Part shown: piece after piece, positions 1-9,258 of the stretch
How positions within the stretch are numbered: position 1 is the first letter of the stretch
Layout of the letters: every line of letters starts with the position of its first letter
Assembly: GCA_023231475.1 (NCBI GenBank)
Contig: JALJEE010001068.1
Coordinates: forward strand, 1-21,189
Direction of reading: 5' to 3'
DNA length: 21,189 nt
Source of the DNA: Seison nebaliae
Taxonomy: Eukaryota; Rotifera; Pararotatoria; Seisonacea; Seisonidae
Notes under the pieces: generated by a model
Told to the model about the DNA's origin: nothing
What the model saw: the letters and a program-made list of their open reading frames with translations, nothing else
Databases searched by the model: none
Program-made: the position numbers and the translations under genes

Positions 1-12
1 CGATCTCATTAA

Positions 13-1035
13 TATCAATGGTATTCGATTATATTCCATCTGTCCGTTGTTGTCTTGTCATATTCATCTTGTCCTTCAACAACCACCACCACAACAACAA
101 CCACAACAACAACGACGACAACAACTACAACGACGACAACCACAACGACAACCACAACGACGACAACTACAACTACCACAACCACTACGACAACCACCAC
201 AACTACAACTACAACTACCACAACTACAACTACCACCACCACAACAACTACAACTACCACAACTACCACCACCACAACAACAACGACAACCACAACGACG
301 ACTACAACGACCACCACAACGACAACGACCACCACAACGACGACAACCACCACCACAACAACAACGACAACAACAACGACGACGACAACTACAACGTCGA
401 CAACGACAACTACAACGGCGACGACGACAACTACAACGACGCTGCGTCCCACTTTTACTGTTTTTAAATTAGTTAAAAAGTATATCAGTTATTATTTTAA
501 GAATTAAGAAAAAATTAAATTCTCAATGTATAAATGAGCTGTGAAAGAAATATTATGAACTGTTATTTATGTAAGAATCGTGTCAATACATTAAACGGTA
601 TATATTATAATATGCATAATATATTACGTTATAGTTTAAGCAGTGGTCCACTCGTTGGAATTATATCAGTGACAATAATACAGTTTATATCCAGTCTTTC
701 TATAATGTAATAATATTCTTATGGATACAATAGTATTCTACTTGTAGGTAGTGACACAACAAAAACTTTTGGGATAGTGGGAAGAACGTTTTTCTCATTT
801 TCCAATACCATATGAATTATATATGAATATATACCATTATAATTATAATTATTATATATTCATTATATAAGAACAATTGTATTATTTGTTTTTTCTTTTC
901 TTCTCTAATAGGAAACCTAGTCGTAGTAAAGCTGGCATAACAATACTTATACTGTTATTATTAATTGTACTGATAGCTCTGGCTATATATTATGGAAGAA
1001 AAAAGCTGAAAGGATCTACCCTGAGTTTGGCATGA
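13..1035 (+). CDS. Poly-threonine, mucin-like single-pass membrane protein (5' end unresolved)
   Basis: Two exons are visible. The first (about 13-479) carries roughly 121 ACN codons from 79 to 441, of which only two are not Thr (Ser at 397, Ala at 418). All four Thr codons are used, so variation is confined to third positions. The second exon (912-1035) encodes a short basic stretch, a hydrophobic segment rich in Ile/Leu (about 937-990), then a cytoplasmic-type basic tail with GRKK, and stop TGA at 1033. Only the donor at 480 (GTATAT) joins the frames: AA plus G gives Lys. The 3' splice site follows a strong pyrimidine tract. A Thr-rich, probably O-glycosylated ectodomain anchored by one C-terminal membrane helix is the inferred layout. 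The start is a problem: the Thr frame has a stop at 10-12 and neither ATG nor AG acceptor before the repeat. The ATG at 18 opens a signal-peptide-like stretch but in another frame. Family unknown. Confidence 0.5.
79..441 (+). repeat. Degenerate (ACN)n trinucleotide tract
   Basis: About 121 consecutive ACN triplets, with N being A, C, G or T, and only two interruptions. The other two forward frames would give mixed Gln/Pro/Arg/Leu or Asn/His/Asp/Tyr. Only the Thr frame (or Val on the other strand) makes all changes synonymous, so the tract looks maintained as protein rather than as a simple DNA repeat. Confidence 0.85.
480..911 (+). other. Long AT-rich intron of the poly-Thr gene
   Basis: 432 nt, far longer than other introns here, starting GTATAT and ending with a run of T/C then AATAG. 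It contains a perfect 9-bp inverted repeat (600-608 with 616-624, 7-nt loop) made only of A and T, and further AT palindromes near 825-870. No coding sequence was seen inside. Confidence 0.45.
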
Positions 1036-1068
1036 AAGCCTAACATTATAGTCATATATATTGAGTTT

Positions 1069-1074
1069 AATAAA
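1069..1074 (+). terminator. Poly(A) signal AATAAA, poly-Thr gene
   Basis: Canonical AATAAA 33 nt after the TGA at 1033-1035, supporting that stop as the real end of the gene. Confidence 0.6.
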
Positions 1075-1809
1075 AGTAAGGATTATGTAGCTTTTGGTTA
1101 ATTTTTATGCAAATTTAATGCTAAAATGGAGTTTTGATCAATTCCTATTGAATTACTATTTGAAACGATTTATAATGTTGAAATTGGAATTTAGAACTTA
1201 ATAATTTTGATGAATTCCCCTTGAATTACATGGATTTATTGATTCGAACATATTTAACGCAAATTAGAGCCAACAAACATTAATTTTCATCCATAAATTT
1301 AAAAAAAAGTTGAGGCTAAAAAAGTGTTCAAATGGCCAAAAAATTTGCAACTTGCCAACAAATTCTATAATATGTTTATGACTTAATAGTTTCTAATGGC
1401 TAATAGTTATCAGGTGCTGATTGGCCGTCCAATTTTTAAGCATTACTAATGTCCGAGATTGTAGAATGGTTGGAAATTATTGTTAAATTATTCTTAAATA
1501 TCCATAAAAAAGTTTAAGAATAAATAAAACAATTTTTATTGGTAAAAATCGTTTAGATTCATTTAACTTCAATTCCAATTCATCAGAAAGAATTAACTAA
1601 CTTTTCTTCTTTCAAATTGTAAGCCATATTAAATCAACAAGAACATATTGCTGTTTGGTATTTACGATTTACATATACGTACAATAAGAAGTTTGTTAGT
1701 ACGCATTCGCATATTTTTCATATTTCACTCTATTGAATAGAGAGATACCGGAATTAATCGTATCTTTTCTAAAAATTGATCATTTTTTATTTTATTGCCT
1801 ATTTGAACA
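1075..1809. other. Intergenic, no gene seen
   Basis: About 735 bases of AT-rich sequence between the poly-Thr gene and the FET gene. All frames on both strands are broken by stops. I see no RNA gene or long repeat. The right part presumably holds the promoter and 5' UTR of the FET gene. Confidence 0.5.
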
Positions 1810-2916
1810 ATGTCAAGTTTCGTATTTGTTCTTCTTTCGGAAATTTCTCATTCTCTATTTCATTCAAATTAGGATTCTCAGATGAACATCAACGTAACGG
1901 TGGCGGCCGTTCAGAACGGAGAAGTTGATATTTTAAGATTTGAATTATTTTAGAGAGAAAAATTTCTTAATTAATTTTAGATTATGATCGTCGTGGTGAT
2001 AATCAATCGGATCGATTTGAAGGAATGCCACCACCTCCACCAACACAACCATATGTCAATTATGAGAAAGGACGTGACATGGAAAGAGGACGTCCGTCCG
2101 ATGTACGGAACCGAATCAGGTTCTTCTTCCAATCAAATTCCATTAATATTTTCAATTTAATTAATAATTTATTAAAGTAAACCACATGGTGGCAATAATA
2201 ACGATAACAATTATCAATCGAAACCATCTCATGGAAATGAAATGAATCCAGAAAGTTTTTTTTCTTTCTCTCAATATCTTTTCACGATAATTTTCTCTTT
2301 TTTCACAAGATAATTCCAACAAGCCTTGGGGTGACGGAGACAATTATTTCACCATGTACGATACTGTTTTCATATCTGGTTTGCCGATTGATATCAACGC
2401 ACATGAGATCGAAGACTTTTTTGGGCAATGCGGTGTCATTAAAGTTCCGACGACTTAAGAGTCATTTTATTTGTTTACTATTTGAAAAAGAATGATAAGA
2501 AACGTGGAGGCAAACGGATTTGGGTCTATACAGATAAAGGGACCGGTGGTGGCAAAGGTGAAGCCACTGTCACTTACACTGATGCGGACGCTGCAAAAGC
2601 AGCTATCAAATTCTACCATAATCAAGAAGGACCACGACAAAAGATTGTCCAAGTACAATTAGCAATGAGGAAAATTAATCCGGGTTCGTTTTTTGCTAGA
2701 AATCAGAATGGACCATCAGCAGGTGGTGGTGGTGGTGGTGGTGGTGGTAGTAGTGGAGGTGGTGGATATGGTGGTCGAGGAAATCGAGGATCATATCGTA
2801 AAAATTATCGAGGACGTGATGATCGTCATGATAATAATGGTAGAAATTATAATCGTGGCGGATACTCGAACCAATCATCGAATGACAGATATGATCGTCG
2901 TGATCGACCCTATTAA
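1810..2916 (+). CDS. FET-family (FUS/EWS/TAF15/cabeza-like) RNA-binding protein
   Basis: Six exons: 1810-1816, 1873-1923, 1981-2119, 2178-2254, 2310-2443, 2491-2916. All joins keep phase; total 834 nt, 277 residues. The first coding exon is only 7 nt (ATG TCA A). Residues 1-105 are low-complexity, rich in Arg, Gly, Asn and Pro. An RRM spans about 107-195, with an RNP2-like VFISGL and an RNP1-like KGEATVTY. The Lys-rich loop before the second strand and the YTDK..G..KGEATV pattern are hallmarks of FET RRMs. The C-terminus (about 200-277) is Gly-run plus RGG/RGN/RGR repeats ending DRRDRPY. Known FET proteins bind RNA and nascent transcripts in the nucleus and phase-separate. Two usual FET parts are missing: the N-terminal SYGQ-rich region and the RanBP2-type zinc finger (no CxxC pair after the RRM). 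Introns are 47-58 nt, all beginning GTT. Confidence 0.85.
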
Positions 2917-2987
2917 TTTGATGAATTCATCGAATGAAATCTTTTCACAAACCATTTTTTTCCATTTTTTTTGAGGATTTATGTCGA

Positions 2988-2993
2988 AATAAA
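2988..2993 (+). terminator. Poly(A) signal AATAAA, FET gene
   Basis: AATAAA 71 nt after the TAA at 2914-2916, 130 nt before the cyclophilin-like ATG. Confidence 0.6.
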
Positions 2994-3122
2994 TATGGTA
3001 AATTCTTCCTTAATTTCAATTCGATTTTTTATTTTGTTTTCAAGAAATTGAATTGAAAAAAACAATTTCAATTTAAATTTCTAATTATTCAAATTTAAAA
3101 CTGACAAATATAATTGTAAGTT

Positions 3123-3707
3123 ATGAGACCTTCACCATATGTCTTCTTAAAATGTCTTATCGATGGTACGAGAGTATGTGATCCGATAATCATCGAATTA
3201 CTAATTAACGACGTTCCCGTTTCCACCAAAATGTTCCTCTCATTATGTACAGGACAATACGGTCTCTCATATGTCGGGAGTTATATTCATTCGATTGAAT
3301 ACGAAAAATATTGTTTGGGTGGTGATATTTATCGTCATGATGGTACTGGTGGTCGAACGTTACATACGAAAACTGTTTCAGCTGAAAACTTCGTTGTACG
3401 TTTCGATCAACCATATGTGGTCGGTTTAGTGGAAACAGGAAGAAAAATGACAGGATCTCAATTCTTTATAACATTTAAACCGATTCCATCATATACGGGA
3501 AGACAGGTTGGTATAGGAATTGTAACGAATCCAGATTCATTACTACCAATCATGGAACAAACTGATCCAGTTACTCCTGTACCGAAGAAATCGATTAGGA
3601 TTGTTGACGCCGGAGAAATTTACAAGGGAACAATTCAGCCGATTTTCATCTCACACGACGACGACAATTTCAAAGATGTCGAAATAATAGACGATGATTT
3701 ATTTTAA
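3123..3707 (+). CDS. Cyclophilin-like protein with degenerate active site
   Basis: Intronless, 194 residues, ATG at 3123, stop at 3705-3707. The cyclophilin fold signature is clear: a GGDIYRHDGTGGRTL stretch corresponding to the GGD..RH.GTGG block of PPIA, MTGSQFFITF corresponding to NGSQFFI, and a C-terminal KKSIRIVDAGE resembling KKITIADCG. Compared with PPIA, the catalytic Arg (R55) is Ser, the FMCQ positions (F60, M61, Q63) read K, Y and L, N102 is Glu, W121 is Ser and H126 is Gln. Only the SQFF block is retained. Prolyl isomerase activity is therefore unlikely; a binding or scaffold role is the inference. An acidic tail of Asp/Glu (about 176-194) follows the domain. It converges tail to tail with the CatSper-like gene, only 59 nt between stop codons. 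Confidence 0.8.
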   Translation: MRPSPYVFLKCLIDGTRVCDPIIIELLINDVPVSTKMFLSLCTGQYGLSYVGSYIHSIEYEKYCLGGDIYRHDGTGGRTLHTKTVSAENFVVRFDQPYVVGLVETGRKMTGSQFFITFKPIPSYTGRQVGIGIVTNPDSLLPIMEQTDPVTPVPKKSIRIVDAGEIYKGTIQPIFISHDDDNFKDVEIIDDDLF

Positions 3708-3710
3708 AAA

Positions 3711-3716
3711 TTTATT
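3711..3716 (-). terminator. Poly(A) signal AATAAA, CatSper-like gene
   Basis: TTTATT on the plus strand, 51 nt beyond the minus-strand stop (3767-3769), lying just past the 3' end of the convergent cyclophilin-like CDS. The two transcripts' 3' ends must overlap or nearly touch. Confidence 0.45.
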
Positions 3717-3766
3717 TATATAAAACTCCTCTAAACACTTTTCCCGATGATTTACATTCTCCTTAT

Positions 3767-6700
3767 TTACATATTGGCATTGGGATCTCGTTTCTAAAGG
3801 TGGATGGAAAAAAATGTGAAAAAATTTCGTTAGAAATCGAAATAATTTTGGGAAAAAAATTAACTTTATAAATTGTTTTGTTGAAGTAAATATAAGATGC
3901 ACAATAACAAATGGTTGTTAAGACGATTGAAGCAAATACGAATAATGCCGTGAACAATTCGGAAATATGTTTCTCATAACCATTCACACGAACAGAGAAA
4001 ACGGTTTTATAAAGACAAGTACTACTCAATTTATTGAGTACGATAGCTTCGAAAACATAAATTCCACCTTCGTATAATCGTGGAAATGTGATATAATTAA
4101 AAGTGGAATTGATAACGGGATATTCTAATTCGAAAACATCATCTCCTTTCAATTGAATCTTATTTAAATTATAATCATCATCCACACAATATTGAACGCC
4201 ATTCTCTTTCGTTATGTTCTTACAAGAACACATTTGTCCAATTTCCAAATATCGTTTAATTCCTGTTTTCAATGAAATGTCTTCCAAATTGCATGTTGGT
4301 ATTCGAATTTTCATAAAATTCTTACAAAAATATGAAATATCATAAACATGATTCTCTTCCGCTATATCTGCCGTTCTTCCATCAGCTATATTGATGAATG
4401 TTCTATCAAAATAATAATCTTTTCTTCCGTTCAATTCAACCAATAAAATATCATATTTGACGAATGAATTGTAAATCTCATTAATCTGATTCAAATGTTC
4501 ATCGATATTGAATATCATCGTATTCTTTCCCAGATCATTATCCAACAAATTCAACATACAATTCAAATGTGAATGGATCCATTCACTACTGGAAATATCG
4601 ATATCAGTTCGTTTCTCTACTCGGAAACGAGGACGAAAATTATGACGGTAATCGATATCATACGGACAACCGAGATTATCAAAATCATATTCCAATTTCT
4701 AAAAAATAATTCATTTTTGAAAAATTAAATTAAAATTTTAAAATAATAAAATAAATTAACTAGTTTTGGTTCGAAAAATGAGGGTTTCATTAAATTCTCT
4801 TTAAATTCAGTAATTGCTCGTTTTGGTATTTCATACGAAGTGAATTTGGGACAACCCGAATCTACACTATCGTCATTACGTAAACTTATTTCCCGTTTTC
4901 TTAAATTGTGTGTGAACTTCTCATTGAGATGTTCTTTTCTTAATCGTTTCACTTCATGACGTCTCTGTTGCATAAAACTACGTTTCCTTTCTGGTGGTTT
5001 ACCTCGATTATATCTCTCTAAATTTTTCTTGATCATTTTATTTGAAGGACCGCGTAACGCCGTATATTGACCATAAATTTTACTCAGAATTGAAGACGGT
5101 TCATTTTGTCGAATACTTCGTTTCGTTTTGTAACTGGTAATTTTACGATAATGCACTTTCGGAATAGCTTTACTTAGAACGCATTGACGGAAATCGGTTG
5201 CGTACTTATAATTGGAAAGAGTCATATTAGTTGATGATAAATGATGAGACGTATATGATTTATCTTCACCACCATCTTCATCATATTTCATTTCATATTC
5301 AGTTCGACATAAATCTAAAGATTCGATAATTTGTTCCAATTTACTTTTCTGAGCACGAGATAATCGTTTCGTATCTAATAATTCCGATTCTTGTCGTTCA
5401 ACAAAGATCGATACATCTTCCTCTTCTACTTCTTCTTCATCTTCTTCTTCCGCTTCTCCATCATCTTCATCATCACAAACACTTAAAATAGAATTGATAA
5501 TTAAATAAGTTTGAAAAATTAATTAAAATTAATTAATGAGAACTAGACAAATGTCGGATCCATTTGTAATCGGAACTCTCCACTACATCCCACACCTACT
5601 TTGATAAACTAATTTTTTCAAAATAATTCTCTTATCAATTTTAATGATATTGTCTAACATTTATATTCTTTATTTCACAATAAAGACTACTTCTTGTGGG
5701 TCGTACCGTAATAAATGCCTCCGAAGTCACCGCTCGTCTAAAATGGGAAAAAATTGAGAAAAAAACTCAAAAAAATTCTAAACAAAATATTCAAATATTC
5801 AAGTTCATCTTTGTTACTAATGACATTTCGATTGATTATCGGTCGTACTACAATTATCTACATGTCATTTCAATAAACCATAAAATTAAATCAGGATGGA
5901 AAAAAACCGTTTCTAAAACGGTTAAGTCTCCATGCATATGATGTTTTTTCGTCGTTGTTATTTCCATCAGATCTGGTTCGTAATCGAAAGTTACTTCCAA
6001 TTCTCCTAAATATTTCCGTTTGTAAATGACGGATGCTTTCAAATAAAGTTCCTCGTTAATATTGATCAAATATGAAGTATGTGTGTTATTCACGTCGAAA
6101 GCGATATACTGTGAAGAAAAGCGGTGAAAAAAATTGTTAGAAGAGAATTGTTAGAAATTCAAAATTAATAATTGAAAATAATAACTGGACAACTATGATC
6201 ATGTTCCATCAACTCATAATAAGGTGCCATTAACTTATTGACTAAGAGACTACCTTCATCATGTTCGACTGAACCAGAATAGAAGAACATGAAAAACTGA
6301 GTGACGGTTTGCATTAAATCCAAATTAGTTGGAATTGTTTCAACGACAAATTTCCCATTCTCATAATAATAAGCGGAAATATCGTTGTACATATCGAATT
6401 TGATATCAGTATAATTGTTCCTTCGAAATATCGATGGAATCTAAACGATATTATTTATCATCAAAAATTCTTCGATAAAGATCCAACTTCAATAGCGACT
6501 TGACTGGTTAAGTGAAGATAATAGGCTCTTTGAAAATTCGTTACGTTATGTTTAGTGAATATTACCAAATCTCCACTAGTAGCTGAAAATTTTCAGAAAA
6601 TATTTTTTTAAATTTTGAGGATGTTTCATATTAACCGAATCGTATGAAATGGAGATGTTCTCCAAATTCCAGCGAACTATTAATTTTTGTTGGTTTCGAC

Positions 6701-9136
6701 ATCGACTCATCAATTATCATTCGATAGGACAAAAAAAATATTCTTTTTAAAGGTAATTCTCTATTGTGCATATCGAAATATGCGATGGCGTAACGATTAA
6801 ATTTAAAAAATGTCATTTCACTCGACGAAGTGAAATATGTTTGTTCAGTCATTAATATATCTAAGTCACCTAAAAAATCATTAGAATAATTTTGAAATTA
6901 ATTAAATAAAATAAGATTAATTAAATAATTGTAACTTGAAGTTAAATAATGTGGTGGTCCTTGATATCGTAATCGATTTCTTACATAATCATATCGAACA
7001 ATGAACTAAAATGATGAATGAAACTCAAAATTAGTTCAATATAACTAACCGTATGTCTCAATGCGTCGAGGAGTGTAATTGCGATGACATCCTCACTAAT
7101 CGTATAAGAAACGTCGATAATAAGCAATTGAGCGATTTTTTTCTAAAATCATCTTTCATTTAGAAAGATCTCGAGAAGAAAATTGAACTGTTGATCTTTC
7201 CCGTTTCAATATCGTCCAATAATCTCTCACCAATGTCATCGTTCCACTAAAATGGAATATTACATGTGTTTTATTCCAACCGATAAATTCATTTTTCTAA
7301 ATTCATCATCTTAAATAATATTCAATAAATTAATCAATTCTAACTCGATCATAATTTCGGTTGCACATACTCTTCACCGTAAAACCATCGATAGGATCGG
7401 AAACTGAATGAAACTTGAAAATTTTCACTGAAAATAATTCTCTAACAGATTCGTACAATGTTATGTTTCCGTTCGTTGAACATCATCAGAACTAAAAAAT
7501 TCCTAATTTTCATTACATAAAAATCGCTGAGAATCGCCACTCCTGATATTCCTTCATTCCACTAAAATAGTTATGAAAAGTTTATGAAGTGATGGATTAG
7601 AATTAACATTTGAGACCATTGGTTCCACTCTAGATAACAAAAAATTGAAGGATATTTTATGAAAATGGAGAGAAAATTAACCGTAATCTTGATGATTTTG
7701 AATGTTGTTCATATAAAACATTTGACAGTGCCACGAGACACGGAGATTCCATAAATTTTACTCTTATCGGTTTCTCAATGATTACAGATCTCATATAATT
7801 TGGTCTAAACAAGCTTCCTCGACAATATTCATCGCATTGATTCGATAATAAATCATTCAATTGATATAACGTTGAATCAACAAACATCCATGAAAATGAT
7901 CTTAATTGAATGACAATCAATTGAATAAAGATATTTAATCAATAATTTAACTGTACGAAACAACCGTATAACATTGGTTGATATTGTTCTTCAGAACTGA
8001 CATCATCGACATACATTCGATTCGAATCTTTCCTACCAATTTGGATTTCTATCATTTGAAATGGCACTTTCGTACTTAATCGAAGAGCCCAATATCTGTT
8101 GAATATCAACGTTATTTGGAACGACAAATCAACCCTAAAATTAACCCAAGATCAACGTTAAAAAAATAAGCCAATTTCACTTCTCCTGATTTGAACGATT
8201 TCTTATGGTCATTGTTCACCACCGTTTTCGGAGAAAAATAATCGACATAAACTGTCAATTGTCCTCCACTAGCATACCATAAACGGTTGAGTATTTTGGA
8301 AGCGGTTGAAGGAGTGGCAGCTCTTCCTTTAACTTCAGCTGTTGTCGCATTCTCCGGACCAATTAACCACAATTTCCATGAATATGATTTCTCGATGGTA
8401 TCCTGTCCATCGAAAACTACTGACCAAAAAAAGCAGTATGGAGATTCCAATAAAGAAAAAACGATATATTCCGATTGAGTATTTCCATAACTCTTTGAGG
8501 AAATGATATTCAAATAAAAAATTTGAATTAAATTTAACCAAAATCCTCGACACTATCACTGATACTTTTCCTGCTTCTGTACATTTCATTTTTATTCTAA
8601 AGAAATTTCAAACAGAAATTATTCAATTTTTCCACCAACATTCCATTATCTTTCACTGAAATAATATCATCAAAATTCCGTTCACGATCTTGATAGAATA
8701 ATTTACAATTTAATGATGCTTTAGAGAATCGCTTCAATTTTACATTTCCAGTCGCTTCGATATAAATCTAGTCACAAATATGTGTCTAATTCAAAATTGT
8801 AGGAATAAATTGAACTTGTTTTGAAGTAGTAAATTCATCTGGTTTTCCTGGACTCGCATAATATTTTATAGCTCGACTAAAAATTTACTCATTTTTATTT
8901 TGTTATTATTATTTATACTAACTTTTTTGCCGAAATCGTATTAAAAATTAAAAAAAAGGATATATATAAATAATTCATTTTCGATATTGAGAAGGACTTG
9001 GAAAGTTTCATGAAAATAATTTACATGTAAACTTCTTCGTATATCTGACAAAATTCTCATTTATACTTTTCATTCCGTTACGAATCCATTTGAATTTAAT
9101 TTTACCGTTACTTACAGTTTTTAAATGACACATCAT
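3767..9136 (-). CDS. CatSper auxiliary subunit (beta/delta/epsilon-like), large type I membrane protein
   Basis: Model (5' to 3'): 9136-9033, 8876-8816, 8767-8640, 8596-8539, 8492-8197, 8134-7952, 7900-7682, 7629-7608, 7561-7482, 7427-7367, 7296-7189, 7142-7050, 7005-6936, 6869-6636, 6582-6488, 6440-6186, 6108-5908, 5857-5784, 5737-5659, 5608-5544, 5481-4761, 4698-3865, 3793-3767. It totals 4068 nt, 1355 residues, every join in phase, 21 of 22 donors GTT. The ectodomain has propeller-like strand repeats (SGTMTLV, TSGDLVIF) and later Cys-containing modules (VGVGCSG, then GCPYDIDY). A membrane-proximal domain contains ITFPRLYEGGIYVFEA and CLYKTVFSVRVNG, one helix (about 1316-1341) and a 14-residue tail. 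That C-terminal pattern is what I recognise from CATSPERB/D/E, which stabilise the sperm-flagellum calcium channel. A highly charged insert (about 830-1065) is unusual. Weak points: no signal peptide at the candidate start, and the 7427-7367 exon uses GTG and has a rival frame. Human CATSPERB is about 1116 residues. Confidence 0.65.
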
Positions 9137-9152
9137 GCTTAACTTGAGTTAT

Positions 9153-9158
9153 TTTATT
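9153..9158 (-). terminator. Poly(A) signal AATAAA, NEK8-like gene
   Basis: TTTATT on the plus strand, about 101 nt past the NEK stop (9259-9261) and only 17 nt before the candidate CatSper-like ATG at 9136, so the two genes are almost contiguous. Confidence 0.4.
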
Positions 9159-9258
9159 CAAATGAATAATTAAATAATTGGAAATTGGAGAATATTGGGT
9201 GAGATGCAAAAGAGTGTTGAACTGAAACGATGAATAAATGAAAAATGCACAAAATAGT

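Noticed and set aside
15-452. Minus-strand frame of about 120 consecutive valines
   Set aside because: It is the mirror of the Thr tract (ACN read backwards gives GTN). A poly-Val chain of this length is implausible, and the plus strand has an in-phase downstream exon with a membrane helix.
18-472. Asn/His-rich and Gln/Pro/Arg-rich frames over the same repeat
   Set aside because: In these frames most substitutions between repeat units change the amino acid, while the Thr frame makes them silent. The ATG at 18 is kept only as a note on the unresolved start.
5669-5737. Apparent gene end: frame ending GGIYYGTTHKK stop at 5687-5689 with AATAAA at 5669-5674
   Set aside because: A different set of GTT introns (5783, 5658, 5543) keeps phase through this region and yields CatSper-like sequence (VGVGCSG) continuing into the next exon. 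The hexamer then lies inside an exon by chance.
8539-8656. Alternative splice at 8656 giving a charged NKNEMYRSRKS segment
   Set aside because: It needs a GTG donor and a 119-nt intron. The GTT donor at 8639 gives CTEAGKVSVIVSRIL, a normal beta-strand sequence, with introns of 43 and 46 nt.
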